This document shows, one piece after another, positions 48,749 through 58,982 of a DNA stretch of 64,000 bases. How positions within the stretch are numbered: the first letter of the stretch is position 1; every line of letters starts with the position of its first letter. Origin of the DNA: Paraclostridium tenue. GTDB lineage: Bacteria; Bacillota; Clostridia; Peptostreptococcales; Peptostreptococcaceae. The stretch covers positions 53,284 through 117,283 of the forward strand of contig NZ_JADPFO010000005.1 of assembly GCF_015668515.1 (NCBI RefSeq). Reading direction: 5' to 3'. The translations under genes and the position numbers were made by a program. The notes under the pieces are model-generated. The model ran no database searches and was not told where the DNA came from. It worked only from the letters and a program-made list of their open reading frames with translations.

Positions 48749-49770
48749 TAATATATATCTTTAATTTGCGTACCTGAGTAATAATGGTTTAAAATCTCGT
48801 AATAAGTGTACCCTTCATTTGCCATCCCTTGTGCGCCCCATTGACTCATTCCTACACCATGACCATATCCTTTTACTACAATATCTACATACTCTTTATT
48901 AAACTTCAAATCAAAATTAGCAGAATTTAAATTGAATAAATTTCTTATATCACGACCTGTTAAGTTTTTATTCCCAACTTTAATTTCATTTACTGATCCA
49001 CCTTTGCTTCTATTTTTAATTCGAATTTTCTTAGATAAGTTATCCTCTGATATATTTATATTAGGATAACCCTTTTTTATAGTATTTACAAAATCTGAGT
49101 TGTTTATCTTAATATTAGATGCATATTTAGGTGCACTTTTATCATATGGACTATCTACAGACCTTAAATATGGATATTTAGTGCTAAATACTTCTTCACT
49201 ATTTTCTGTATTTCCAGAAGATGTAGAAAAGTAAAGTGGTAGTATTGGTTGATCATTATAAACAACAATGTGGCCTTTGGTTTCTTTTACAGCCTGTTGT
49301 ATTTTTTTATAGTACTTATTCATCCATTCTTGTCCATTTTTATTTAATAATTCTTCTTTACTCTTATATTCCTGACAATGTTTATAATCTGTACATACAT
49401 CTGCATTTTTATGTTTATTAGTATTTTTATTATATATAGTAAATGTTCTTGCTGCCACAGCTTGTGATTTTAATGCTTCTATATCAAATTCAGGTGACAT
49501 CTCTCCTGCAACAACACTACATAGATATTCTTCTATGTCTAGATTTTCAACTTGTCCTTTTTTATGGTTATAAACTTTTATATTAGGGGACTCTTTATTT
49601 ACAGTTTCATAATTTATTATTTTTTTAGTTCCTTTAGATTTAATATTGAATTGATTTATAGAGTTATCATTTTGTTTTATATCTGAATCATAAGTAAATA
49701 CAGATATAAAAATTGGTATCGCTACTGTAACTAGCACTGTACTAGCTAAAACTAATAAAGGGTTCTTCAT
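48748..49770 (-). CDS. spoIID: Stage II sporulation protein D, lytic transglycosylase
   Basis: SpoIID cuts peptidoglycan during engulfment, working with SpoIIM and SpoIIP. The 340-residue protein has an N-terminal membrane anchor (about 5-25) and the SpoIID domain with LDIEEYLCSVVAGEMSPEFDIEALKSQAVAARTF, which carries the catalytic Glu in the EMSP segment. Family-typical YFSTSSGNTENSEEVF and the C-terminal VDIVVKGYGHGVGMSQWGAQGMA are intact. It lies immediately downstream of murA, a gene pair known from other sporulating Firmicutes, with the spoIIQ gene behind it. Confidence 0.96.
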   Translation of the reverse strand: MKNPLLVLASTVLVTVAIPIFISVFTYDSDIKQNDNSINQFNIKSKGTKKIINYETVNKESPNIKVYNHKKGQVENLDIEEYLCSVVAGEMSPEFDIEALKSQAVAARTFTIYNKNTNKHKNADVCTDYKHCQEYKSKEELLNKNGQEWMNKYYKKIQQAVKETKGHIVVYNDQPILPLYFSTSSGNTENSEEVFSTKYPYLRSVDSPYDKSAPKYASNIKINNSDFVNTIKKGYPNINISEDNLSKKIRIKNRSKGGSVNEIKVGNKNLTGRDIRNLFNLNSANFDLKFNKEYVDIVVKGYGHGVGMSQWGAQGMANEGYTYYEILNHYYSGTQIKDIY

Positions 49771-49844
49771 AAAATTTTCCTCCTTAGATAAATACTTCTA
49801 ATCAATAAATTTTATGAACAACCCTATGTAATTATTACTAAATA

Positions 49845-51098
49845 TTAGTCTTCAATTATTTCTATGTTTCCACCTAATGCTTGGATTTTTTTATCTATAT
49901 CCACATATCCTCTTTGTATATGATATATATCTCCTACTTCAGTTTCACCTTCTGCTATAAGTCCACATAATATTAAAGCTGCTCCCGCTCTTAAATCTGT
50001 AGCTTTTACTTTAGATCCATATAATTTATCTACTCCTGTAACTATAGCACTTCTACCTTCTATCTTTATGTTAGCTCCCATTCTATTAAATTCTGCTACA
50101 TGCATAAATCTATTTTCAAATACAGTTTCTATAACTACACCTGTACCGTTAGCAATTGTAGCCATAGCCATAAATTGTGCTTGAACATCTGTTGGGAAAC
50201 CTGGATGAGGTAAAGTTTTTATATCTATTGGCTTTAACACCTCAGGACCTTTTACTCTAACTGCATTTTCCATATCTATTATTTCACAACCAGCTTCCTT
50301 TAACTTAGCTACAACAGGTTTTAAATGTTCCATCATTACATTTTCTATAGTTATATCTCCTTTTGTCATAGCTGCTGCTACCATATATGTTGCAGCTTCT
50401 ATTCTATCTGGTATAACAGTATGTTCTGCTCCTTTTAATGATTTAACTCCTGTTATTCTTATTGTATTAGTTCCTGCCCCTTTAACATTAGCTCCCATTT
50501 CATTTAAGAAATTAGCTAAATCAACTATTTCTGGCTCTTCTGCTGCATTTTCTATTATAGTAGTACCTTCCGCTAACGCAGCTGCCATTATTATATTTTC
50601 TGTAGCTCCTACTGATGGAAAATCTAAGTATAACTTACTTCCTACTAATTTTTCAGTATTTGCTTCTACAAATCCATGATCTATTATTACATTTGCCCCT
50701 AATGCTTTAAATCCTTTTAAATGTAAATCGATTGGTCTTGTACCTATTGCACATCCCCCTGGCATAGATATTTTAGTTTGATTAAATCTTGCTAATAATG
50801 GTCCCATTACTAGGAATGATGCTCTCATTTTTCTTACAAGTTCATATGGAGCTTCACAAGTTTTTATTTCACTTGCATCTACCGTTAATGTACAATCCTT
50901 ATATTCAACTTTTGCCCCTAAATGTCTTAATAAATCAGATATTACATGAACATCTTTTAAGTTTGGAACTCCCTTTAATACAGATTTTCCATCTGCTAAT
51001 AAAGTTGCTGCTATTATTGGTAGTACTGCATTTTTCGCCCCATCTATTTTAACATTTCCTACAAGTGGATTACTCTTTTTCACTAAAATTTTTGCCAT
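49845..51098 (-). CDS. murA: UDP-N-acetylglucosamine 1-carboxyvinyltransferase
   Basis: MurA transfers enolpyruvate to UDP-GlcNAc, the first committed step to peptidoglycan. The 417 residues are full length. The catalytic loop [19 protein letters not shown] has Cys116, the fosfomycin-reactive residue, intact, so sensitivity to that drug is expected. Also present: [14 protein letters not shown] segment [18 protein letters not shown], and [27 protein letters not shown] near the end. Gene order YwmB-murA-spoIID matches Firmicute tradition; a second MurA paralogue elsewhere cannot be excluded. Confidence 0.97.
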   Translation of the reverse strand: MAKILVKKSNPLVGNVKIDGAKNAVLPIIAATLLADGKSVLKGVPNLKDVHVISDLLRHLGAKVEYKDCTLTVDASEIKTCEAPYELVRKMRASFLVMGPLLARFNQTKISMPGGCAIGTRPIDLHLKGFKALGANVIIDHGFVEANTEKLVGSKLYLDFPSVGATENIIMAAALAEGTTIIENAAEEPEIVDLANFLNEMGANVKGAGTNTIRITGVKSLKGAEHTVIPDRIEAATYMVAAAMTKGDITIENVMMEHLKPVVAKLKEAGCEIIDMENAVRVKGPEVLKPIDIKTLPHPGFPTDVQAQFMAMATIANGTGVVIETVFENRFMHVAEFNRMGANIKIEGRSAIVTGVDKLYGSKVKATDLRAGAALILCGLIAEGETEVGDIYHIQRGYVDIDKKIQALGGNIEIIED

Positions 51099-51122
51099 TT
51101 TACTTTTCTCCTCATAATCTTA

Positions 51123-51869
51123 TTAATAATCTAATTTTATTATAGGTGTAGCTATATAAATCATTGTTTTTTCTTCATTTTCACTATACCTAATTCCTAT
51201 ATTTAAATTTACCTTATTTCCCAAATATTCTAAGTAATCAGTTTTTATAGCTTTACTAAAAGCTGTAACTGACATAAAATTTTCCTCTTCTACCCTATCT
51301 ATTTCTTTAGCATTCATATTATATAATATTTTTTTCAAAATATCATCATATTTATATAGTTGTAACTTTTTTTTATATTCTCCAGCTAAACATGTATAAA
51401 CATCAACCCTTTTACAGTAGCTGTTTAAAGTATTTTCTAGAACTGTATAAATATCCACTATATCTTTATATACTTTATTTTCTAATATGTCAACTATAAT
51501 ATATGACTCATTTTTGCTTTTATTTGCAACAATTATAGATATATTTTTATTTTTTTCTTCTATTTGTGCATATACCTGGCTTTGAGCCTTCTTTTTGCTC
51601 TCTATCCACTTTAATTGCGCCTCTTCTAAGCCTAGCATGGAAATAATATCCACACATATATTTTTCATTTCTTCTTTATTTAAAGATCTATCTATATAAG
51701 CATTTGCTTTAATATTATAAAACTTAAATTCACTATTTGTATTTTCAAAAGAATTTATCATTTGCAGATATCCATTATTTTCCGAACTATTTTTTGATTC
51801 TCCATAACAAACAAATAACCCTAGTAAAAACATAAATACTAAACTTATTACAATTAATATTTTCTTCAT
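51123..51869 (-). CDS. YwmB-like lipoprotein or secreted protein
   Basis: The 248-residue protein has a signal-like N-terminal helix (about 3-20, LIVISLVFMFLLGLFVCYG) with a Cys at the end that could be a lipobox-type site, though the box is weak. The rest shows the pattern of the YwmB/TATA-box-binding-like family: mixed alpha/beta region with LNKEEMKNICVDIISMLGLEEAQLKWIE and a late GIRYSENEEKTMIYIATPIIKLDY. YwmB genes sit directly upstream of murA in B. subtilis too. No function is established. It is 24 bases before murA, likely co-transcribed. Confidence 0.75.
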   Translation of the reverse strand: MKKILIVISLVFMFLLGLFVCYGESKNSSENNGYLQMINSFENTNSEFKFYNIKANAYIDRSLNKEEMKNICVDIISMLGLEEAQLKWIESKKKAQSQVYAQIEEKNKNISIIVANKSKNESYIIVDILENKVYKDIVDIYTVLENTLNSYCKRVDVYTCLAGEYKKKLQLYKYDDILKKILYNMNAKEIDRVEEENFMSVTAFSKAIKTDYLEYLGNKVNLNIGIRYSENEEKTMIYIATPIIKLDY

Positions 51870-51974
51870 AGTATATACCCCCTAGATTTCATTTAATTCA
51901 TATTTATAATTATTAACGTAAAATAGAAGATTATACTATTTATGATTTATCAATTTTAAAATGTATTCACCATA

Positions 51975-52008
51975 AAATAAGCCTATGTAATTACATAGGC
52001 TTTTATAT
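51975..52008 (-). terminator. Terminator after glmS
   Basis: AAGCCTATGTAA pairs with TTACATAGGCTT; the minus strand continues ATTTTAT after the stem, just past the glmS stop. Confidence 0.85.
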
Positions 52009-52016
52009 TTGTTATA

Positions 52017-53843
52017 TTATTCAACTGTAACTGATTTAGCTAAGTTTCTAGGCTTATCTACATCACAACCTCTTTCAACTGCAACGTAGTAAGATAATAA
52101 TTGAAGTGGTAAAACTGTTAATATACTTGATAATACATCCTCAACATTAGGTATATATATTACCTCGTCAGCAGCCTTTTCAACTTCTTTATTTTTCTCT
52201 TGAGCGATAGCTATAACATATGCTCCTCTAGCTCTAACTTCTTCCATATTAGAAACCATCTTTTCAAATAAAGCTTCTTGAGATGCAATTGCAATAACAG
52301 GAGTACCTTTTTCTATTAATGCTATTGTACCATGCTTTAATTCTCCAGCAGCAAATGCTTCAGCGTGTATATAAGAGATTTCTTTTATTTTTAGAGCACC
52401 TTCCATAGCTATATTATAATCTAGACCTCTACCTAAATAGAAAGCACTATGCTTTTCTTTTAAAGTTTTAGCTATTTCTTTTATATGATCTTCTTGCTTT
52501 AATGCTTCTTCTACTTTTAAAGGCATTTCTTTTAATTTTTCTATCATTTCATTATAGTACTCTTTAGTTATAGTACCTTTCTTTATAGCAAAATCTAAAG
52601 CAATCATATAAAATGATACTAATTGAGTTGTATAGGCCTTTGTAGACGCAACTGATATTTCAGGTCCTGCCCAAGTATAGAATACATCATCAGATTCTCT
52701 AGCTATTGATGATCCAACAACGTTAGTTACTGATAATATTCTAGCTCCTCTTTCTTTAGCATATCTTAAAGATGCTAATGTATCTGCAGTTTCTCCTGAT
52801 TGACTTACTAATATTAATAAAGTTTTATCATCTATAAATGGATCTCTATATCTAAACTCTGATGCTATATCAGTTATAACTGGTATTTTAGCAAATTTTT
52901 CTATAGCAAATTTTCCTACAAGACCTGCATGATAAGCTGTACCACATGCCACTATATAAACTCTATCTATGTTGTCTAAATCTTCTTTAGTCATTTTTAT
53001 ATCATCTAAATGAATTTCTCCATTTGCATTTAATCTTCTTACTAATGTTTCTTTAACTCCATTAGGTTGTTCGTATATTTCCTTTAACATGAAGTGCTCA
53101 TATCCACCTTTAGATGCAGCTTCTACATCCCAAGTTATTTCATTTACTTTTTTATCAACAACTTCTCTGTTTTCATTTAATACAGTAACCTTATCTCCTA
53201 CTATATGAACGAATTCTCCATTTTCTAAGAAATATACTTTTCTTGTATATTTTAATATTGCAGGTATATCTGATGCTATAAAGTTTTCACCTTCTCCAAG
53301 ACCAACTACTAAAGGACTGTCTTTTCTAACTGAAACTAATTCTTGATTGTTGTCTTTACATATAACACCTAATGCATAAGCACCTCTTAATCTTTGAGTA
53401 GCTTTATACACTGCATCTAATAAATTACCTTCATAGTATTTATCAACTAAATGTGCAACAACTTCTGTATCTGTTTGAGATAAGAACTTTACACCTTCAG
53501 CTTGTAATTCTTCTTTTAATTCTATATAGTTTTCTATAATTCCATTGTGAACAACAGCTATTGTTTTATCCATATTAAAGTGAGGATGTGAGTTTACATC
53601 AGATGGCTCTCCATGAGTTGCCCATCTTGTATGTCCTATACCTAATCCACCCTTTATAGGGTTTTTTTGTAAATCTTCAGCTAAAACAGCTAGCCTACCT
53701 TTGAATTTTCTTATTTCTAATTCATTTCCAGTATTTACTGCAACACCTGCTGAATCATATCCTCTGTACTCAAGCTTAGAAAGTCCTTCTACTAGAACTT
53801 CTGTCGCCATTTTATTTCCTAAATATCCAACTATACCACACAT
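52017..53843 (-). CDS. glmS: Glutamine-fructose-6-phosphate aminotransferase (isomerising)
   Basis: GlmS makes glucosamine-6-phosphate, the entry into amino-sugar and wall synthesis. The 608-residue protein opens MCGIVGYLG, so Cys2 becomes the N-terminal nucleophile after Met removal. The GATase domain continues to about 240; two SIS sugar isomerase domains follow, with SQSGETADTLASLRYAKERGA in the first and GRGLDYNIAMEGALKIKEISYIHAEAFAAGELKHG in the second, and the end DKPRNLAKSVTVE. The mRNA leader carries the glmS ribozyme, so glucosamine-6-phosphate destroys the message. Confidence 0.98.
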   Translation of the reverse strand: MCGIVGYLGNKMATEVLVEGLSKLEYRGYDSAGVAVNTGNELEIRKFKGRLAVLAEDLQKNPIKGGLGIGHTRWATHGEPSDVNSHPHFNMDKTIAVVHNGIIENYIELKEELQAEGVKFLSQTDTEVVAHLVDKYYEGNLLDAVYKATQRLRGAYALGVICKDNNQELVSVRKDSPLVVGLGEGENFIASDIPAILKYTRKVYFLENGEFVHIVGDKVTVLNENREVVDKKVNEITWDVEAASKGGYEHFMLKEIYEQPNGVKETLVRRLNANGEIHLDDIKMTKEDLDNIDRVYIVACGTAYHAGLVGKFAIEKFAKIPVITDIASEFRYRDPFIDDKTLLILVSQSGETADTLASLRYAKERGARILSVTNVVGSSIARESDDVFYTWAGPEISVASTKAYTTQLVSFYMIALDFAIKKGTITKEYYNEMIEKLKEMPLKVEEALKQEDHIKEIAKTLKEKHSAFYLGRGLDYNIAMEGALKIKEISYIHAEAFAAGELKHGTIALIEKGTPVIAIASQEALFEKMVSNMEEVRARGAYVIAIAQEKNKEVEKAADEVIYIPNVEDVLSSILTVLPLQLLSYYVAVERGCDVDKPRNLAKSVTVE

Positions 53844-53934
53844 ATTTTGTGTCCTCCTAAAAATATTATTTATTTATATTTTTAAGATTTAGGTCAGTTT
53901 ACATAAGCTTTATTTTGTACATGTAATTACTTAC

Positions 53935-54062
53935 ATGTTTTGTTAAAACTTTCCGATGGTAAACACACCGCAGAGCATCCGCCGACACTTCGATAAACTC
54001 TGTCCTCGTCAACTCAGACCAAATTTTCAATCTAAGTTCTGGCGCTTGCAAAAGCGAATACT
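53935..54062 (-). promoter_or_regulatory. glmS ribozyme (glucosamine-6-phosphate responsive)
   Basis: The minus strand shows the conserved blocks: AAGCGCCAGAACTTAGA after the cut site, TTGACGAGGACAGAGTTTATCGAA, TCGGCGGATGCTCTGC and GGTGTGTTTACCATCGGA. The first base after cleavage is the G at 54045, in GCGCC; the cut falls between 54046 and 54045. The order and sequence closely follow B. subtilis glmS ribozyme. Directly upstream, ACTAAATTTAAATTTTTAGT may terminate glmM or shape the 5' end. Confidence 0.95.
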
Positions 54063-54092
54063 AAAAATTTAAATTTAGTATTCACTTTAAAA

Positions 54093-55439
54093 TTATGATA
54101 ATTTCTCTTGTATTAAATTAGCTAAGTTTGTAGCTAATTCTTTTAATTGACCTTCATCTTTACCTTCTAACATAACTCTTACTAATGGTTCTGTTCCAGA
54201 TGGTCTTATTAAAACTCTACCTGAACCATCCATTAATTTTTCTATTCTTTCTATTTCAGATTTTATCTCTGGAATTTCCATATATCTATTTTTGTTTTCA
54301 TTTTTAATTCTTGCATTAACTAATACCTGTGGGTATTGAGTCATTACTGACGCAAGAGATGATAAAGTTTTACCTTCTTCTTTAACTATTTGAGCTAAGA
54401 TTAAAGAACTTAAAACTCCATCTCCTGTAGTATTATAATCTAGGAATATCATATGTCCTGACTGTTCTCCACCTAAATTATATCCACTATTTTTCATTTC
54501 TTCTAAAACATATCTATCTCCTACAGAAGTAGTAGCTAAGTTTATATTGTTTTCTTTAGCTGCTATAACTAATCCTATATTACTCATAACTGTAACAACT
54601 AGGGTATCCTTAGCTAATTTATTGTGTTTTTTTAGGTAAATGGCACCTAATATCATTATATGGTCTCCATCAACTATTTGGCCCTTTTCATCTACAGCAA
54701 TAAGTCTGTCTGCATCTCCATCATATGCAAGACCTAAATCTGCATTGTGCTTAACTACAGCTTCTTGTAAGCTTTCTGGATGTGTTGATCCACATTTGTC
54801 GTTTATATTATTTCCATCAGGAGTATTATTTATTGCTACAACTTCTGCTCCTAATTCTTCAAAAACCATAGGTGCAACTTTATAAGATGCTCCATTAGCA
54901 CAATCTAATACTACCTTTAATCCATCAAAGTCTGCATTTACTATAGTTTTTAAGTAATCAACATAATCTCTAACTGCATCATGTTTGTGTAGTTTCTTTC
55001 CAACATTACTTCCTGTTGGATGAACATCTACTTTATCTATATCATCTATATACTCTTCTATTTCTAACTCAATAGAATCATCTAATTTATATCCATCTTC
55101 ATTAAAAAACTTTATTCCATTATATTCAACAGGGTTATGTGATGCTGATATAACTACTCCACAGTCAGCATTGTAGTGCTTAGTTAAGTAAGCTACTCCT
55201 GGAGTTGGTATAACGCCAACAGTTATTATATCGCATCCAACTGACATAAGTCCAGCTATAAGAGCAGATTCTAGCATATCACCAGATACTCTAGTATCTT
55301 TTCCAACTACGACCTTAACTTTATCTTTCCCCTTAGTTAAAACATATCCACCAGCTCTACCTAGCTTATATGCAAGATCACAGTTTAGTTCTGTATTAGC
55401 TATTCCTCTTACTCCGTCAGTTCCAAAATATTTTCTCAT
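54093..55439 (-). CDS. glmM: Phosphoglucosamine mutase
   Basis: GlmM converts glucosamine-6-phosphate to glucosamine-1-phosphate for UDP-GlcNAc synthesis. The 448-residue protein has the N-terminal [12 protein letters not shown], the active phosphoserine Ser100 in [17 protein letters not shown], the metal-binding DGDADR and sugar-binding GGEQSGH, and the C-terminal [20 protein letters not shown]. It precedes glmS (glmS ribozyme between), so the two act one after the other in the pathway. Confidence 0.98.
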   Translation of the reverse strand: MRKYFGTDGVRGIANTELNCDLAYKLGRAGGYVLTKGKDKVKVVVGKDTRVSGDMLESALIAGLMSVGCDIITVGVIPTPGVAYLTKHYNADCGVVISASHNPVEYNGIKFFNEDGYKLDDSIELEIEEYIDDIDKVDVHPTGSNVGKKLHKHDAVRDYVDYLKTIVNADFDGLKVVLDCANGASYKVAPMVFEELGAEVVAINNTPDGNNINDKCGSTHPESLQEAVVKHNADLGLAYDGDADRLIAVDEKGQIVDGDHIMILGAIYLKKHNKLAKDTLVVTVMSNIGLVIAAKENNINLATTSVGDRYVLEEMKNSGYNLGGEQSGHMIFLDYNTTGDGVLSSLILAQIVKEEGKTLSSLASVMTQYPQVLVNARIKNENKNRYMEIPEIKSEIERIEKLMDGSGRVLIRPSGTEPLVRVMLEGKDEGQLKELATNLANLIQEKLS

Positions 55440-55542
55440 CTTAAAATACTCCTTCCAACAATAAAGATTTAACTTGAATATAATTTTATATTATGTCCAC
55501 GTTAAATCTTTAGTTCATAATTGATATTGTAATATGTTTATC

Positions 55543-55579
55543 AAAAAAAGACAATAGTATTTACACTATTGTCTTTTTT
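55543..55579 (-). terminator. Terminator after the vor gene cluster
   Basis: AAGACAATAGT pairs with ACTATTGTCTT, followed by TTTTTT on the minus strand, ending the ptb-to-vorC transcript before glmM. Confidence 0.92.
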
Positions 55580-55614
55580 ATGTCACTTTTTATATTTTTT
55601 TCATATATTTAAAA

Positions 55615-56175
55615 TTATGCAAGTGCTTCTTTATTTTGTACAGCTTCTGCACCTTTCATTAATGCTTCTTTATTTAATGGAACAAACTTCTCTTTACTTG
55701 GTCCAAAAACTTTTTTGAAGGCTTCTAATACAGATTCAACTTCTACACATTTATTTAACTCTAAATATGCTCCTAGCATTATCATATTAGCAACTCTTGG
55801 ATTACCAAGTTCTAAAGCTATTTCATTAGCTGGTATATAATAAGCTTTGACATCTTCTCTTTCTACTTTTTTCTCGATTAATGAACTATTTACTAGTATC
55901 TTTCCACCAGGAATAACATCTTTTTCAAATTTATCAAGTGATGGTAAATTCATTACTATAGCACAAGTTGCATCATCTGTTATAACTGGAGATCCTACTG
56001 GTATATCAGAAATCGTTACTGAACAGTTAGCTGTTCCTCCACGCATTTCTGGTCCGTATGAAGGTAGCCATGAAACTTCTTTTTCTTCAAGCATCCCTGC
56101 ATAAGTAAGTAATTGTCCCATAGACATAACACCTTGACCACCAAATCCTGCACATATTACTCTTTCTGTAGCCAT
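55615..56175 (-). CDS. vorC: 2-oxoacid:ferredoxin oxidoreductase, gamma subunit
   Basis: The gamma subunit of a four-subunit oxidoreductase converting 2-oxoacids to acyl-CoA with ferredoxin. The 186 residues from ATG 56175 (MATERVICAGFGGQGVMSMGQLL; GGAGGCGAA upstream) have the gamma domain signature GFGGQGV and PSYGPEMRGGTANCSVTISD. The ATG at 56202 adds nine basic residues without a ribosome site. It begins 1 base past the beta gene. Substrate class comes from context. Confidence 0.92.
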   Translation of the reverse strand: MATERVICAGFGGQGVMSMGQLLTYAGMLEEKEVSWLPSYGPEMRGGTANCSVTISDIPVGSPVITDDATCAIVMNLPSLDKFEKDVIPGGKILVNSSLIEKKVEREDVKAYYIPANEIALELGNPRVANMIMLGAYLELNKCVEVESVLEAFKKVFGPSKEKFVPLNKEALMKGAEAVQNKEALA

Positions 56176-56176
56176 A

Positions 56177-56929
56177 TTACTTCGCCTCCTCAACTTTAAC
56201 ATCTTTAATGTTTCCTATTGGATAATATGGCATCATATTATCTCTTAGCCATTGTAATGAATTTTGAGGTGTTAATCCCCAGTTTGTTGGACAAGTTGAT
56301 AATACTTCGACTATACCAAATCCAAGACCAGCTAATTGTACTTCAAATGCTTTTTTTATAGCTTTTTTAGCTTTCCTTACATTAGCTGGAGTATCTACTG
56401 AAACTCTTTCTACAAATACAGCTCTATCTAATGTTCCTAACATCTCTGCCATTCTTATAGGAGATCCTTGTAAGTTAACATCTCTTCCGCTTTGAGCTGT
56501 AGTAGCTTTTTGCCCTGGTAAAGTTGTTGGTGCCATTTGTCCACCAGTCATTCCATATATAGCATTATTTACAAATATAGTTGTAAATCTTTCTCCTCTA
56601 GCCGCAGCATGAACTATTTCAGCTGTACCGATTGATGCCAAATCTCCATCCCCTTGATAAGTGAACACTACTTTATCAGGATGAACTCTCTTTATTCCAG
56701 TTGCAACAGCTGGTGCTCTACCATGAGATGCTTCTTGCATATCACAGTTAAAGTAATCATAAGCTAAAACTGAACATCCAACAGGAGCAACCCCTATAGT
56801 ATCTCCTAATACTCCTAACTCTTCTAATACTTCTGCCACTATTCTATGTATTATTCCGTGTGTACATCCTGGACAGTAGTGAGTATGTTTATCTGTTAGT
56901 CCTTGAGTTTTTTTGAATACGACTGTCAT
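56177..56929 (-). CDS. vorA: 2-oxoacid:ferredoxin oxidoreductase, beta subunit (thiamine diphosphate-binding)
   Basis: The beta subunit binds thiamine diphosphate. The 250 residues include [14 protein letters not shown] with cluster-liganding Cys pair, [31 protein letters not shown] and the TPP/Mg motif [23 protein letters not shown] with [14 protein letters not shown]. It overlaps the alpha gene end (TAATG) and runs into gamma with a one-base gap. Confidence 0.94.
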   Translation of the reverse strand: MTVVFKKTQGLTDKHTHYCPGCTHGIIHRIVAEVLEELGVLGDTIGVAPVGCSVLAYDYFNCDMQEASHGRAPAVATGIKRVHPDKVVFTYQGDGDLASIGTAEIVHAAARGERFTTIFVNNAIYGMTGGQMAPTTLPGQKATTAQSGRDVNLQGSPIRMAEMLGTLDRAVFVERVSVDTPANVRKAKKAIKKAFEVQLAGLGFGIVEVLSTCPTNWGLTPQNSLQWLRDNMMPYYPIGNIKDVKVEEAK

Positions 56930-58011
56930 TATCTAGCACCTCCCATAGCTACTTCTTGAGAATCTTCAACTATTTGTCTAGCTTTATCAGCTATCTCTGC
57001 TGGTGATGGTATCATACCACCTGTTCTTCCATAGAAATGTACTGGTAATCTACCTTCTATAGCTAATCTAACATCTTCTACCATTTGCCCCATACTCATT
57101 TCCACAGTTAATATATTTTTAGCTTGTGGTATTTGGTTAAATGCTTCAAATGGGAATGGCCATAAAGTTTTCGGTCTTATAAGTCCAGCTTTTATTCCGT
57201 CATCTCTTAATGATTCTATTGTATTTTTAACGATTCTTGAAGTAGTTCCATATGCAACGAAAACTATTTCAGCATCTTCTGTTTTATACATTTCATAATC
57301 AGTTTCATTTTTCTCTATTTCTCTATACTTCGCTTCTAAATTTATACAGTGATCTTCTAGAGCTTTAGGATCTAAGTATAAAGAATTTATTATATTTGGC
57401 TTTCTTTCCATTTTAGTTCCAACACTTGCCCAAGTTTTTGGAGCTAAATCTCTTTTTTTAGGCGCATTAAATTCTACAGGTTCCATCATTTGACCTATCA
57501 TACCATCTCCAACTACCATAACTGGAGTTCTGTAATAATCAGCAACTTCAAATGCTTCTTGTACCATATCAACTGCTTCTTGTACAGTTGCCGGAGCATA
57601 TACTGGAGTTCTGTAATCTCCGTTACCTCCACCTCTTGTTGACATAAAATAATCAGCTTGAGATGGTTGTATTCCTCCAAGACCTGGACCACCTCTCATT
57701 ATATTAACTATAACGCATGGAAGTTCTGCTCCTGCTATATAAGTTATCCCTTCTTGCTTTAAAGCTATTCCAGGAGAAGATGACGAAGTCATAACTCTAG
57801 CTCCTGCACCAGCAGCCCCATAAACCATATTTATAGCAGATACTTCTGATTCTGCTTGAACAAATACCCCTTCGTTCTTTGGTAATTCTCTAGACATATA
57901 TTCTGGCAACTCATTTTGTGGTGTTATTGGATATCCAAAGAAATACTTACAGCCAGCTTCCATAGCTGCTTTTCCTATCGCTTCGTTACCTTTCATAAGT
58001 ATCTTAGCCAT
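56929..58011 (-). CDS. vorB: 2-oxoacid:ferredoxin oxidoreductase, alpha subunit (VorB-like)
   Basis: The alpha subunit forms the pyruvate-like oxidoreductase core with beta. The 360 residues start [39 protein letters not shown] and include [54 protein letters not shown]. The sequence agrees best with 3-methyl-2-oxobutanoate (branched-chain) type VorB. Neighbouring ptb and buk support branched-chain keto acid use, but 2-oxoglutarate is not excluded. Confidence 0.9.
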   Translation of the reverse strand: MAKILMKGNEAIGKAAMEAGCKYFFGYPITPQNELPEYMSRELPKNEGVFVQAESEVSAINMVYGAAGAGARVMTSSSSPGIALKQEGITYIAGAELPCVIVNIMRGGPGLGGIQPSQADYFMSTRGGGNGDYRTPVYAPATVQEAVDMVQEAFEVADYYRTPVMVVGDGMIGQMMEPVEFNAPKKRDLAPKTWASVGTKMERKPNIINSLYLDPKALEDHCINLEAKYREIEKNETDYEMYKTEDAEIVFVAYGTTSRIVKNTIESLRDDGIKAGLIRPKTLWPFPFEAFNQIPQAKNILTVEMSMGQMVEDVRLAIEGRLPVHFYGRTGGMIPSPAEIADKARQIVEDSQEVAMGGAR

Positions 58012-58035
58012 TTTAATTCCCCCTTAAGTTTATAT

Positions 58036-58251
58036 TTAGTCTCTCTCAACTGTTATAACTGCATCTGGACACATAGTTGCACAATTTGCACATCCTATAC
58101 ACTTATCTAAATCTGAAACAGTAGCTGGATTATACCCCTTATTGTTTATTGTAGCTGTGTCTATCTCTACAATTTTAACTGGACATGCATCTACACAAAG
58201 TGCACACCCTTTACAAAAGTCTTGGTCAAAAGTTACTTTTCCCTTAGCCAT
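58036..58251 (-). CDS. vorD: 2-oxoacid:ferredoxin oxidoreductase, delta subunit (2[4Fe-4S])
   Basis: The electron-transfer subunit, 71 residues from ATG 58251 (MAKGKVTFDQDFCKGCALC). Two 4Fe-4S motifs are intact: CKGCALCVDACP and CIGCANCATMCP. GGGAGG lies before 58251; a longer reading from 58305 would overlap the upstream gene by 13 bases and lacks conservation. The following alpha gene begins 25 bases later. Confidence 0.93.
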   Translation of the reverse strand: MAKGKVTFDQDFCKGCALCVDACPVKIVEIDTATINNKGYNPATVSDLDKCIGCANCATMCPDAVITVERD

Positions 58252-58292
58252 AAAATTAGCCTCCCTTGAACTGTATATATTTAAACCTCTTA

Positions 58293-58970
58293 TTACATCC
58301 AACATTCCCTCATGTATAATTTAACTGGGAATATTTCTCCCCTTAAGTTGTTTGGAAGTTGAGGTATCAAGCTTTCTAAACACGTGACATATCTTATAGG
58401 TATGCCCGTTAAATTTGAAACTTCTTTTATTAATTCATTTCCTTTTAAAATATCATCTACAGTAGTTTCCCTAACTAAATGTGTATTATTAACAAGTCCT
58501 GTCACTTTAAGATTTGAAGTTTTTTCTATAGATTTAATATGATTTATAACATCTTGTGCTGTTTGAGTTTTCTCTCTATTTGCATTTACTACACAAAACA
58601 TATCATAATCATCTTTTTCTATTAAATGACTAAATCTTCCTAAAACTCTAGCTCCTACATCATCTCCACCTACATCAATTACATAATTATATTCTTTATC
58701 AGTTATTGGACTCGTAACTTGAGCAGATACTGCTGGTAAATCTAATGTAGTTGCTTGAACTGAACTATCTATTGGTAATATATCTTTAGATTGTAAAAAA
58801 TCCCTTTTTTCCCTAGTTCTAAAATAGACATTTACTACATCTAAATCAGATATTGCAACTTTTGTATCTATAAGTTCCCTAAGACGTGTAACATAATTCA
58901 TGGAAAACTCACTTTTACCACTACCATAGTGACCTATGATGATTCTAATTCTCTTGTCATTTACTATCAT
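58293..58970 (-). CDS. P-loop ATPase of unknown function between buk and vorD
   Basis: I do not recognise a characterised homologue. The 225-residue protein has a clear Walker A IIIGHYGSGKSEFSMNYV (about 10-27) and a Walker-B-like stretch NYVIDVGGDDVGAR (93-106), and overall resembles SIMIBI-type NTPases (MinD/CooC-like). It has no visible membrane or signal segment. Within the operon ptb-buk-(this)-vorDBAC it may help to load or insert a cofactor into Vor, or may regulate it; this is inference only. It lies 12 bases after buk. Confidence 0.72.
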   Translation of the reverse strand: MIVNDKRIRIIIGHYGSGKSEFSMNYVTRLRELIDTKVAISDLDVVNVYFRTREKRDFLQSKDILPIDSSVQATTLDLPAVSAQVTSPITDKEYNYVIDVGGDDVGARVLGRFSHLIEKDDYDMFCVVNANREKTQTAQDVINHIKSIEKTSNLKVTGLVNNTHLVRETTVDDILKGNELIKEVSNLTGIPIRYVTCLESLIPQLPNNLRGEIFPVKLYMRECWM

Positions 58971-58982
58971 TTAATCACCTTT

